Origin: Pseudanabaena sp. PCC 7367
GTDB taxonomy: Bacteria > Cyanobacteriota > Cyanobacteriia > Pseudanabaenales > Pseudanabaenaceae
Length of the DNA stretch: 64,000 nucleotides
Assembly: GCF_000317065.1 (NCBI RefSeq)
Contig: NC_019701.1
Span: 1,302,001 to 1,366,000, forward strand
Direction of reading: 5' to 3'
Shown here piece by piece: positions 8,947 to 16,498 of this stretch (its first letter is position 1; every line of letters starts with the position of its first letter). The translations under genes and the position numbers were made by a program. The notes beneath the pieces are model-generated. The model made no database searches. It had not been told where the DNA came from and saw nothing but the letters and a program-made list of their open reading frames with translations.

Positions 8947-9558
8947 CTAGCGATCTAGTTCTGGGAAAGCCGCCTGGATTGCCTTATTAATCGCAATTCT
9001 GGTAATTAGGATCGCCGGCATAAAACCAGGGCAAATTAACAGCAGGGCGATCGCCACAATCCAAATCCCCGCCTCAATACCCAAAAAAGCTATCAAAACG
9101 CCAACTCCAGCCAAGCCATAGTAAATTAAGGCCGCGATCGTACTACCCACCAGCACTACGATCGCAACACTAGCGATCGCTGATTTGAGCCGCTGCTGGG
9201 TGCTAACTTGCTCAAGTGGGTGATGCAGTTTTTTGACCAGCCGCTGGGCAATTGCTTTACCCCAACCACCGCCGATCATCGTGCCAAGCAAAACCAAAAC
9301 GGCGATCGCACCAAGATAAACCACTGGCCAGAATAAAAAGCTGGCAATCTGACGCAAGCCAATTAATTTAGTCTGGGTGACGATCGTAAAACTAGCTACC
9401 ATCCCCAGGCTAAGCAGAATTCTGCCTGTCCAAATGCCAATTTTGGCGGTAAGCTGTCTGGCTCTGTGGCGATCGCCGATCGAAATCAAGCGTGATACTT
9501 TGGGAGACTTGACTCTAGTGTTTTGCGCGTTCGAGGCTCTTGGTGCTGGATTTCTCAC
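8947..9558 (-). CDS. Small integral membrane protein, unknown function
   Basis: 203 residues from a GTG start. A basic N-terminus of about 40 residues is followed by roughly four hydrophobic helices near 45-65, 72-95, 120-145 and 150-178. The C-terminal tail is short. No recognised family motif. The gene follows pyk on the same strand by 78 bases and may be co-transcribed with it. The N-terminal part could be shorter if translation begins at a later codon. Confidence 0.55.
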   Translation of the reverse strand: MRNPAPRASNAQNTRVKSPKVSRLISIGDRHRARQLTAKIGIWTGRILLSLGMVASFTIVTQTKLIGLRQIASFLFWPVVYLGAIAVLVLLGTMIGGGWGKAIAQRLVKKLHHPLEQVSTQQRLKSAIASVAIVVLVGSTIAALIYYGLAGVGVLIAFLGIEAGIWIVAIALLLICPGFMPAILITRIAINKAIQAAFPELDR

Positions 9559-9636
9559 GGTTAATGTTGGCGGCGATCAACTTGGGCAAGATACCACACC
9601 CAAAGCGATGGCGATCGATCGCTAGCAAAAGTAACG

Positions 9637-11070
9637 CTAGCAGTCTTCCTTGATGCCATGAATTTTAATAAAATTAGTCCCCTTCTCGCATTGAATTGGG
9701 CTACCACCAATAATTAATACCTTATCCCCCGCTTGCACTAGCTCGCATTGATGAAGGGCTGCTTCAATCCGATCGCTGAGTACCTCCACCGAATCGATCG
9801 CCCCAGTTAACAGCAACGGAATTACCCCCCACAATAAATTCAAGCGATAGTACGTGCGAATGTCGGCAGTGAAAGCAATAATCGGCACTTGCAATCGCTC
9901 CGAGGCCACCAATGCCGCCGTGTAACCACTGGTAGTAAAGGCCGCAATACAGCGCAGGTCGATCGCCTTATCGATCGTGTTGATCGCTTCGCTGATCGCA
10001 TGGGTGGCATCCCGCTCATGGGGTGGTAGGTTTATAAATTCCAAATTCTCCTCAGTCTGGGCGGCAATCCGCGCCATGATCTCCACTGCCTGGGTTGGAT
10101 ATTGACCCACTGCCGATTCACCGGACAACATCACCGCATCAGTGCCATCAATAATCGCATTGGCCACATCACTAGCTTCTGCTCTGGTGGGGCGTGGATT
10201 ATCAATCATGCTCTGGAGCATCTGGGTTGCCGTGATCACGGGAATACCCTGTTGATTACAAAGCCGAATGATCTTTTTCTGGAGCAGGGGCACTTTCTCC
10301 GGACTCATTTCCACGCCCAGATCACCCCGCGCCACCATGATGCCATCACATTCGGCCACGATCGCTTCAATGTTGTCGATCGCTTGGGGTTTCTCGATCT
10401 TGGCGATCACTGGCGTAGTCGCTGCCCCCAACTTAGTTAATAATTCCTTGAGCGATCGAATATCCTGCACTTGCCGCACAAAGCTCAACGCCACCCAATC
10501 GATCCCCTTCTCAACACCAAACTGCAAGTCCTGCTCATCTTTCTCGGTCATAGAGGGAAGCTGCAAATTTAAGCTGGGAAAATTAACCCCCTTGCGACTA
10601 GCCAGCATTCCACCTTTAACTACCTCGCATTTCACCGCCTGGTGATTAACTTCAATGACCCTTAGCTCTAGCAAGCCATCATCCAGCAAAATTTGGGTGT
10701 CTGGTTCCGCTTCGGTGGCCAGATGGGGATAGTCGATCGGAATGATGTTTTCTTCGCCGCGAAACTCTTCGATCGGCACTAAAAAATATTCGATTCCTTC
10801 TTCTAGTGGGATACCGCCATTTGGCAAATGACCAACCCGTACCTTGGGGCCTTGCAGGTCTTGCAGCAGGGTGACTGGCTTGCCTAGCTCCTGGGAGAGC
10901 TGCCGGATTGTGGCGATCGTGTTGGCATGATCCTCATAGCTACCGTGGGAAAAGTTGAGGCGAGCTACTGCCATGCCCGATTCAATTAGCTGCTTAATCA
11001 TGGCGCGGGAGCTACTAGCAGGGCCGATCGTGGCCACAATCTTGGTGCGGTGTGGCTGTGAAAATATCAT
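9637..11070 (-). CDS. pyk: Pyruvate kinase
   Basis: 477 residues. Converts phosphoenolpyruvate and ADP to pyruvate and ATP at the end of glycolysis. The start RTKIVATIGPASSSRAMIKQLIESGM is typical. The active-site region contains VIAKIEKPQAIDN and the MVARGDLGVEM metal-binding stretch, then TATQMLQSMI. This is the short form, ending after the allosteric C-domain (GGSPIQCEKGTNFIKIHGI). It lacks the extra C-terminal PEP-utiliser domain of the longer cyanobacterial pyruvate kinase. A second isozyme elsewhere is likely. Confidence 0.97.
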   Translation of the reverse strand: MIFSQPHRTKIVATIGPASSSRAMIKQLIESGMAVARLNFSHGSYEDHANTIATIRQLSQELGKPVTLLQDLQGPKVRVGHLPNGGIPLEEGIEYFLVPIEEFRGEENIIPIDYPHLATEAEPDTQILLDDGLLELRVIEVNHQAVKCEVVKGGMLASRKGVNFPSLNLQLPSMTEKDEQDLQFGVEKGIDWVALSFVRQVQDIRSLKELLTKLGAATTPVIAKIEKPQAIDNIEAIVAECDGIMVARGDLGVEMSPEKVPLLQKKIIRLCNQQGIPVITATQMLQSMIDNPRPTRAEASDVANAIIDGTDAVMLSGESAVGQYPTQAVEIMARIAAQTEENLEFINLPPHERDATHAISEAINTIDKAIDLRCIAAFTTSGYTAALVASERLQVPIIAFTADIRTYYRLNLLWGVIPLLLTGAIDSVEVLSDRIEAALHQCELVQAGDKVLIIGGSPIQCEKGTNFIKIHGIKEDC

Positions 11071-11183
11071 AATTTTTGCTTAGATTAAGAGATAAGGTAA
11101 TGAGTCTTAAACAAATAGCTTTAGGATATAGATATAGCTCACAGAAAATTCTATCCAGTCATAGCTAATAGTCTAACCTGCTA

Positions 11184-11291
11184 ATGCCTCTTGAAATCCA
11201 CAACTATATTTTGAGTGAAACACGGCTGGTGCAAATTGAAAGTCAGCCCAACCATAGCGATAGTGTTCTTGATGTTATTCAAAATGATTGA
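11184..11291 (+). CDS. Possible 35-residue small protein
   Basis: A short frame starting MPLEIHNYILSETRLVQIE and ending DVIQND at a TGA, 94 bases before the DUF4926 gene on the same strand. Codon use looks plausible, but there is no strong Shine-Dalgarno sequence and I recognise no family. It could be a small partner of the DUF4926 protein, the remnant of a longer gene, or chance. Confidence 0.25.
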   Translation: MPLEIHNYILSETRLVQIESQPNHSDSVLDVIQND

Positions 11292-11385
11292 ATGGCAAAA
11301 TAGAAGTACAATCCTTCGGAGTGGATGGCTGATCGAATTTGATTCAAAGACACCAAGATTAACAACCTGTTATCCTTTGTAGTTA

Positions 11386-11649
11386 ATGATGGCAAGAAAA
11401 ATGACAGTAAATCCCATAAATTTACTTGATGTTGTGGCATTGACAGTTGATTTGCCAGATTACAACTTATGGCGCGGACAAGTCGGCACGGTGGTTGAGA
11501 CTTTGGCGAATGGGCAGGCATTTGAAGTCGAATTTAGCGATCGAGACGGAAGGACGTTTGAATCTTTAGGATTGCGTCCAGAGGAAATCATGGTGTTACA
11601 CTTTGAGCCTGCATCGCCTGACTTGAAACCTGAAATGGCTAGAGTATAG
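11386..11649 (+). CDS. DUF4926 domain protein
   Basis: 87 residues, or 82 if translation starts at the ATG at 11401. The pattern LLDVVALTVDLP, then LWRGQVGTVVE, then FEVEFSDRDGRT is the compact SH3-like fold typical of DUF4926. Such proteins are common in cyanobacteria and often sit next to other small genes in toxin-antitoxin-like or accessory clusters; no function is established. The RsmI-like gene follows 143 bases later on the same strand. Confidence 0.75.
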   Translation: MMARKMTVNPINLLDVVALTVDLPDYNLWRGQVGTVVETLANGQAFEVEFSDRDGRTFESLGLRPEEIMVLHFEPASPDLKPEMARV

Positions 11650-11792
11650 GGCTACACAAAAACATTGTTATTATGAGCTATATCAATTGCTAGGAATAGC
11701 TATCCATTGCTAGAGGACACCAATGGAAACGCAAAAACAAACAACCGTAGTGCTAAGATCCTAGGCAGGAAATAGACAGAAATCACAAGGGA

Positions 11793-12521
11793 TTGCCACA
11801 AACAAGAGTGTTGTATTTAGTCGCTACGCCGATCGGCAATTTAGGTGATATTAGCTTACGATCGCTAGAAACCCTGCGTAATGTCGATTGCATCGCCAGT
11901 GAAGATACTCGCAAAACCGGGCGATTGCTCAAGCATTATGAAATCAAAAAGCCGCAAATCTCTTTCCATGAGCATAACGAAGCCCAGAGTGGCAATCGGA
12001 TTATGGGCTTGCTAGCCGAAGGCAAATCCGTTGCGGTGGTCACAAATGCAGGTACGCCGGGGATTTGCGATCCTGGTTTCACAATTGTCCAGAAAGCGAT
12101 CGCCGCAGAGATTGAAGTTACCATGATTCCTGGTGCAGCGGCTTTTGTGTTGGCTTTGGTATTGTCTGGACTACCGGTGCATAGCTTTACCTTTCGAGGC
12201 TTCCCACCGCGTAAATCCGGGGGCAGAAAGAACTTCTTAGGAGTCGATCGGGAAGCTCCCCACACCCTGATTTTCTATGAAAGCCCCTATCGGATCAAAG
12301 CTTTCCTGGAGGATGCGATCGAGGTGTTTGGCGATCGGCGGGCTGCCTATGCCAATGACCTGACCAAAATGTTTGAAACAATCAAGCGTGGTAGTCTTTC
12401 TGAGCTAGCGGCCACATTTACTCAAAAAGGAGCGAAAGGAGAATATGTGGTAGTGATCGCTGGTGCAGATGACCAGGAACGGCAAGATAAACTAGCCCGC
12501 CGCGAACAGGAGGCCAATTAG
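11793..12521 (+). CDS. RsmI-like 16S rRNA C1402 2'-O-methyltransferase, divergent
   Basis: 242 residues from a TTG start, shorter than the usual 270-290. Canonical RsmI 2'-O-methylates C1402 in helix 44 of 16S rRNA. Family features: [13 protein letters not shown] (TPIGNL 12-17), EDTR at 37-40, FHEHN, and the SAM-site loop at 84-95. Several normally conserved positions differ. That loop reads [12 protein letters not shown] instead of SDAGTPGISDPG, IPGAAA replaces IPGPSA, and ANDLTK (187-192) replaces the usual ARELTK. This suggests a paralogue of the housekeeping enzyme with a possibly altered target. The tgt-like gene starts 9 bases after its stop, so the two are very likely one operon. Confidence 0.8.
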   Translation: MPQTRVLYLVATPIGNLGDISLRSLETLRNVDCIASEDTRKTGRLLKHYEIKKPQISFHEHNEAQSGNRIMGLLAEGKSVAVVTNAGTPGICDPGFTIVQKAIAAEIEVTMIPGAAAFVLALVLSGLPVHSFTFRGFPPRKSGGRKNFLGVDREAPHTLIFYESPYRIKAFLEDAIEVFGDRRAAYANDLTKMFETIKRGSLSELAATFTQKGAKGEYVVVIAGADDQERQDKLARREQEAN

Positions 12522-12530
12522 GTTTCTATT

Positions 12531-13679
12531 ATGGATGAAGCTACATCTACAATCACTACATCCCAAAATACGCTCAAACTGCCCCACGGCGAATTGCAAT
12601 TGCCGGCCTTTTTGCCCGATGCTACCGTGGGAGTAGTGCGATCGCTGGATGCCCAAGATCTAGAACAATGCGGCATTCAAGCCCTGGTAATGAATGCTTT
12701 CCATTTGATGCAGCGGCCTGGTTCATCTACAGTTAGCGCCCTGGGTGGAATTCATCGGATGAGTGGTTGGCAACGCCCTATTTTCACTGATTCCGGCGGC
12801 TTCCAGGCTTATTCCTTAATTCGGGCTAATTCAAAATATGGCAGCATTTCCGATCGCGGTTTAATCTTCTATCCAGAGGGATCGCAACGCAAGCTCAAGC
12901 TCACGCCTGAAAAAACGATTCAATTGCAAATGGGATATGGCGCAGACCTATTATTCTGTTTGGATGACTGTACGAATGCGGAAGATAGCTTGGATGTGCA
13001 GGAAGTCTCGGTAAAACGTACGATCGCCTGGGCGAAACGTTGCAAGGCGGAATTTGTGCGATTGCTGGAACAAAAAAAAATTGACTTAAATAGTTCCGAT
13101 CGCCCCCTTCTTTTTGCGGTCTTACAGGGTGGTGGTTCCTTTGAATTACGGCGTGAATGTGCCGAAGCTCTGCTAGAAATTGGTTTTGATGGCTATGGGT
13201 TTGGTGGCTGGCCACTGGATCAGCATGGCAATTTACTAACAGATATTCTGGCTTTTTGCCGATCGCTGATTCCCAAGCAGTTCCCGATGCATGCCCTGGG
13301 GATTGGTCATCCTCAAAATGTCCTAGCTGTAGCCAGGATGGGCTATGAGCTATTCGATTGTGTGATGCCTACCCGCGATGCCAGACATGGCAGGCTATAT
13401 GCCTTTACCCGCGAACTTGATGATTTACCAGAGGCAATGGATAGTAGCTGGTTTTCCTATGTTTATGCCCAGGATAAGAAGCATATCAAAGCCAACCAGG
13501 CGATCGCTCCTTTTTGTGATGCAAGTTGCTGCCAACGATATAGCCTGGGGTATCTACATCATTTGTTTAACATCAATGATACTTTGTATTATCGACTGGC
13601 GACGATTCATAATTTGCGATTCATGGCCAGGTTGATGGAGCTGTTGAGAAAGAATTTGCGGAGGGATCAGAATATTTGA
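12531..13679 (+). CDS. TGT-like tRNA-guanine transglycosylase, divergent
   Basis: 382 residues. The fold and catalytic core of tRNA-guanine transglycosylase, which exchanges guanine-34 for a 7-deazaguanine, are clear. D87 is in FTDSGGFQ, D145 in LDDCT, Q199 in LQGG, the nucleophile D276 is in FDCVMPTR, and H360 is in TIHNLRF. Two departures stand out against the Zymomonas enzyme recalled from memory. The CxCxxC zinc motif reads C329-D-A331-S-C333-C334, so one ligand is Ala, although C333 might compensate. The substrate loop GGLAVGE is GGWPLDQ. A run of nine A (13072-13080) lies at codons 181-184. It may be a paralogue rather than the housekeeping Tgt. Confidence 0.8.
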   Translation: MDEATSTITTSQNTLKLPHGELQLPAFLPDATVGVVRSLDAQDLEQCGIQALVMNAFHLMQRPGSSTVSALGGIHRMSGWQRPIFTDSGGFQAYSLIRANSKYGSISDRGLIFYPEGSQRKLKLTPEKTIQLQMGYGADLLFCLDDCTNAEDSLDVQEVSVKRTIAWAKRCKAEFVRLLEQKKIDLNSSDRPLLFAVLQGGGSFELRRECAEALLEIGFDGYGFGGWPLDQHGNLLTDILAFCRSLIPKQFPMHALGIGHPQNVLAVARMGYELFDCVMPTRDARHGRLYAFTRELDDLPEAMDSSWFSYVYAQDKKHIKANQAIAPFCDASCCQRYSLGYLHHLFNINDTLYYRLATIHNLRFMARLMELLRKNLRRDQNI

Positions 13680-13797
13680 CAGTCAAGATATTAAAATCTT
13701 CAAGTCTATACAGTCAAGGTCAAGCGAAGACTTCAGGCGATCGGCTAAGTTCCGCTGATATTTGATTCCGAACACAATCAAAACGAATGCTTGATTT

Positions 13798-14613
13798 ATG
13801 AGTAAAGATATCAACATTGATGAATTGGTTAATACCATTCGCCAATCGAGTAAATACAAAAAATCAAATATCTGCGCAGCCACGATCCGCGATCTGATTG
13901 AAACCGAGCTTCCCCGCCACAAGCACAAAAACGAAGCGATCCAGGCGGCTAAGAAAAAACTGCATCGGATCGTTGCCCCGTACCTGGGCGATCCAGATTA
14001 TAACCAGGCGATCCAGCAGCTAGAATCAGCGATCGCTACAGGGGGACAAGAACAACTCAAAGCAACATGCACCGAAATCATGGCCAGCCATCTTTCCACC
14101 AGAGAGCGGCAGCCCCTATTAAATAACTTCTATCGTAAAATCTTTGCCCATACAGGCACACCAAATAGCATTTTAGATATTGCCTGTGCGCTGCATCCCC
14201 TTTCCTTTCCCTGGATGGAATTACCGATCGCCACTCGCTACTATGCCTACGATCTACATCAAACTAGAGTAGAATTCCTGAATCAATATTTCACCCTACA
14301 AGGATTAGAACCCTTAGCGATCGCCCAGGATATTCTGGTCAACTTCCCCAACCAATCTGCGGATCTGGCCTTTATTTTTAAGGAAGTACATCGCTTTGAA
14401 CAGCGCCAGCGCGGTTGCACATTGCCTTTACTGGATGCTCTGCAAGTTCGTTATCTGCTTATTTCCCTGCCCACCACCAGCGCCAGTGGCAAATGGGATG
14501 TAACCGATCGCTATCGGGATTTGGTCTATGGCATGATTAGCGATCGCCCCTGGCAAACGAAGGAAATAGAATTCGCTACTGAGCTTATTTTTATTATTGA
14601 TAAGCAAGCATAG
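13798..14613 (+). CDS. ArmA/RmtB/FmrO-family 16S rRNA methyltransferase homologue, diverged copy
   Basis: 271 residues. It resembles the 16S rRNA m7G1405 methyltransferases (ArmA, RmtB and the actinomycete FmrO/Sgm group), whose activity blocks 4,6-linked aminoglycosides. Visible features: an N-terminal helical domain with SSKY and RHK..AIQAAKKKLHRI, then HLSTRER (98-104). Motif I is SILDIACALHPLSFPWM (124-140), followed by YAYDLH and DLAFIFKEVHRFEQ (189-202). Relative to the second copy at 16499, motif I has A131 where Gly is expected. The SFPxRSLxGKxKGM segment is degraded to SLPTTSASGK. It may have lost or changed its target. It follows tgt by 118 bases on the same strand. Confidence 0.75.
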   Translation: MSKDINIDELVNTIRQSSKYKKSNICAATIRDLIETELPRHKHKNEAIQAAKKKLHRIVAPYLGDPDYNQAIQQLESAIATGGQEQLKATCTEIMASHLSTRERQPLLNNFYRKIFAHTGTPNSILDIACALHPLSFPWMELPIATRYYAYDLHQTRVEFLNQYFTLQGLEPLAIAQDILVNFPNQSADLAFIFKEVHRFEQRQRGCTLPLLDALQVRYLLISLPTTSASGKWDVTDRYRDLVYGMISDRPWQTKEIEFATELIFIIDKQA

Positions 14614-14665
14614 AACCTTGAGTTTACTTAACATACTGCTCTTGCTTGGCCTGCGATGATTAGAA

Positions 14666-15097
14666 TCAGCGATGATAACTCTGATGATTAATAATTGTTT
14701 GGGCTCGATAAATTTGCTCCACCAGAATCAATCGCGCTAGCTCGTGAGGAAAAGTTAGCCTGGATAGACTCAAAACTCTACGGGCAGATTGTTTTAGTGT
14801 TTCGCTTACCCCATCTTGCCCACCGATCGCAAACACCACATCCTGCGCCATCTCCTGGTTAAGCAATTGGCTCAACTCGATCGAGTCAAACATTTCGCCA
14901 TCCTCAGACAGTACAATCAGATTGTCATATTGCTTGAGCATAGCCAGAATTTTTTCTGCTTCTTTCTCCTTGCCTGTGTCTTTGATTTCTTGAATCTCCA
15001 TCCTTGGCAATCGCTTCAAGTATTCATTTACGCCCGCAGCGATCCACTTCTTTTTGATTTTGCCCACGGCAATGATTCTTGCTTTCACACCCTGCAT
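14666..15097 (-). CDS. rlmH: 23S rRNA pseudouridine-1915 N3-methyltransferase RlmH
   Basis: About 143 residues from the ATG at 15097; a GTG at 15088 would give the typical 141. The SPOUT-class enzyme methylates pseudouridine 1915 in helix 69 of 23S rRNA, at the subunit interface next to the decoding centre. Diagnostic stretches: KARIIAVGKIKKKW at the start, LSEDGEMFDS, FAIGGQDGVSE for the SAM knot, LSRLTFPHELARLILVEQIYRA and the terminal NHQSYHR. The gene converges with the ArmA-like gene at 13798, with a 52-base gap. Confidence 0.95.
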   Translation of the reverse strand: MQGVKARIIAVGKIKKKWIAAGVNEYLKRLPRMEIQEIKDTGKEKEAEKILAMLKQYDNLIVLSEDGEMFDSIELSQLLNQEMAQDVVFAIGGQDGVSETLKQSARRVLSLSRLTFPHELARLILVEQIYRAQTIINHQSYHR

Positions 15098-15131
15098 CAA
15101 TCTCAAGTATTAAAACATTAATATTTTATAT

Positions 15132-15178
15132 CAAAAACGTTTTTGTTGAGCTTCTATTCTGCATTCGAGAATATAGAA
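15132..15178. promoter_or_regulatory. Candidate operator palindromes of the AbiE-like pair
   Basis: A perfect 14-bp palindrome CAAAAACGTTTTTG (15132-15145) and a second inverted repeat, TTCTAT/ATAGAA with inner ATTCT/AGAAT (15152-15178), lie 34-80 bases before the winged-helix gene. Placement and symmetry suit autoregulation by a DNA-binding antitoxin; this is inferred, not shown. Confidence 0.4.
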
Positions 15179-15211
15179 TAGGGTTGTTTCATTTTGTTTG
15201 TGAATTTTTGA

Positions 15212-15721
15212 ATGCTAAAACCTCAAGATATTGTTGTTCTGCTAAAACTTTACATCTATCAAAGCCTAATGTGGACTTATAGCGAGCTTGCAGACGAGTT
15301 ATATATGAGTAGCTCTGTAGTTCATGCTTCGACCAAAAGGTGTATTGATAGCGGCTTATATGACATGTATTACAACCGCGTTATGAGACGACCGCTGTAT
15401 GAAGTAATTGTATATGGGGTAAAGTACATCTTCTATACACAGCCAGGAAAAATTGTGAGAGGCATCCCTACAGCCCATTCTGCTGAACCACTTAAAAGTA
15501 AAATCCTAGATGATAGTAACAAGTATGTTTGGGCTTCTCCAGATGGATGGGAACGGGGGCAGGAAATTAAACCCCTATATAAATCAGTACCAAAGGCAGT
15601 AAAGAAAGACCCGGAATTATATGCACTCCTCAGCTTAGTTGATGCCATTCGAGTAGGTAAAAGGCGAGAATATCAATTTGCTGTTGAAGAATTGAAACAA
15701 CGGCTTGGAATCAATGAATGA
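15212..15721 (+). CDS. Winged-helix protein, putative antitoxin/regulator
   Basis: 169 residues. An N-terminal winged-helix pattern (roughly 22-50: WTYSELADELYMSSSVVHAS, then IDSGLY) is followed by a domain of about 100 residues that I do not recognise. The stop overlaps the start of the next gene by eight bases (ATGAATGA), indicating translational coupling. A DNA-binding protein coupled to a nucleotidyltransferase is the layout of AbiE-type (type IV) toxin-antitoxin systems, where the first gene autorepresses. Base composition is AT-rich compared with the flanking rRNA methyltransferase genes. The function is inferred from arrangement only. Confidence 0.6.
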   Translation: MLKPQDIVVLLKLYIYQSLMWTYSELADELYMSSSVVHASTKRCIDSGLYDMYYNRVMRRPLYEVIVYGVKYIFYTQPGKIVRGIPTAHSAEPLKSKILDDSNKYVWASPDGWERGQEIKPLYKSVPKAVKKDPELYALLSLVDAIRVGKRREYQFAVEELKQRLGINE

Positions 15722-16307
15722 GCAGATTCAAATACTAGAGCAAGCAGCATCACTACTCTCAGGATTAGAGCAAACTTTTGCATTTATTGGCAGCATTACT
15801 ATTGCACTTTACCTAGAACAAGTTTCAGCATTAGAAGTCCGTCCCACGAAAGATGTTGATTGTGTTGTAAAAGCCTCTTCAAAAGCAGAATATTACTCTC
15901 TTTTCGAGCAACTAAGACAGATTGGCCTTCATGAAGATAGTAGCAGCGGTGTTATTTGTCGCTGGCGCTATCAAGAGAAACTCATTATTGATATTATGCC
16001 AACTAATCAAGAAGTATTGGGTTTTGCAAATCGATGGTATGACACTGGGTTGCAAAATTGCATACCTTATAACCTTCCTAGTGGAACTAAAATCAATATT
16101 TTCCCAGTTGCATACTTGCTGGCAACGAAGATAGAAGCGTTTGAGGGACGGGGGAACAGAGATTTTTATAGTAGTAAAGATTTTGAAGATATAGTGTCAT
16201 TAGTTAATGGATGCCTAGACCTCGAAGTAGAAATCCAGGGAGCCGATCGGGAAGTAAAGACATTCATAATTGATTGGTTTCATTCCAACTTAGAAATATT
16301 GCAATAG
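15714..16307 (+). CDS. AbiEii-like nucleotidyltransferase, putative toxin
   Basis: 197 residues from the ATG at 15714, which overlaps the upstream stop. The DNA polymerase beta-like nucleotidyltransferase signature is complete: G26-S27, then RPTKDVDCVV with D47 and D49, and IDIMP for the third acidic strand. A C-terminal LLATKIEAFEGRG...SSKDFEDIVSLVNG motif is shared by AbiEii/MNT-like proteins. AbiEii toxins transfer nucleotides to target RNAs (for example tRNA 3' ends). Whether this one does is unknown. No transposase or phage gene adjoins. An imperfect palindrome lies about 90 bases after the stop. Confidence 0.7.
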   Translation: MNEQIQILEQAASLLSGLEQTFAFIGSITIALYLEQVSALEVRPTKDVDCVVKASSKAEYYSLFEQLRQIGLHEDSSSGVICRWRYQEKLIIDIMPTNQEVLGFANRWYDTGLQNCIPYNLPSGTKINIFPVAYLLATKIEAFEGRGNRDFYSSKDFEDIVSLVNGCLDLEVEIQGADREVKTFIIDWFHSNLEILQ

Positions 16308-16395
16308 GAAGCCCCAGCTCAGCTATCTCAAAGTGAGAGAGAACTTGGGCGGCAAAAGTTTTTAGTTGATCGAATTACGAGACTATCTCAACTAA

Positions 16396-16429
16396 GCTGA
16401 AATATACCTCTGTATATCTAGGTTTCAGC
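16396..16429. promoter_or_regulatory. Imperfect palindrome upstream of second ArmA-like gene
   Basis: Outer arms GCTGAAA (16396-16402) and TTTCAGC (16423-16429) enclose ATATAC-ctct-GTATAT. It sits 69 bases before the ATG at 16499. It could be an operator, an attenuating hairpin in the leader, or a terminator for the AbiE-like pair, although no T-tract follows. Confidence 0.4.
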
Positions 16430-16498
16430 ACTTTGCAGAGAAGAATTAAGCTATATAAGTGCTCTAATCCAATCCTTAATTTAGCAGCAGCGATCGCC

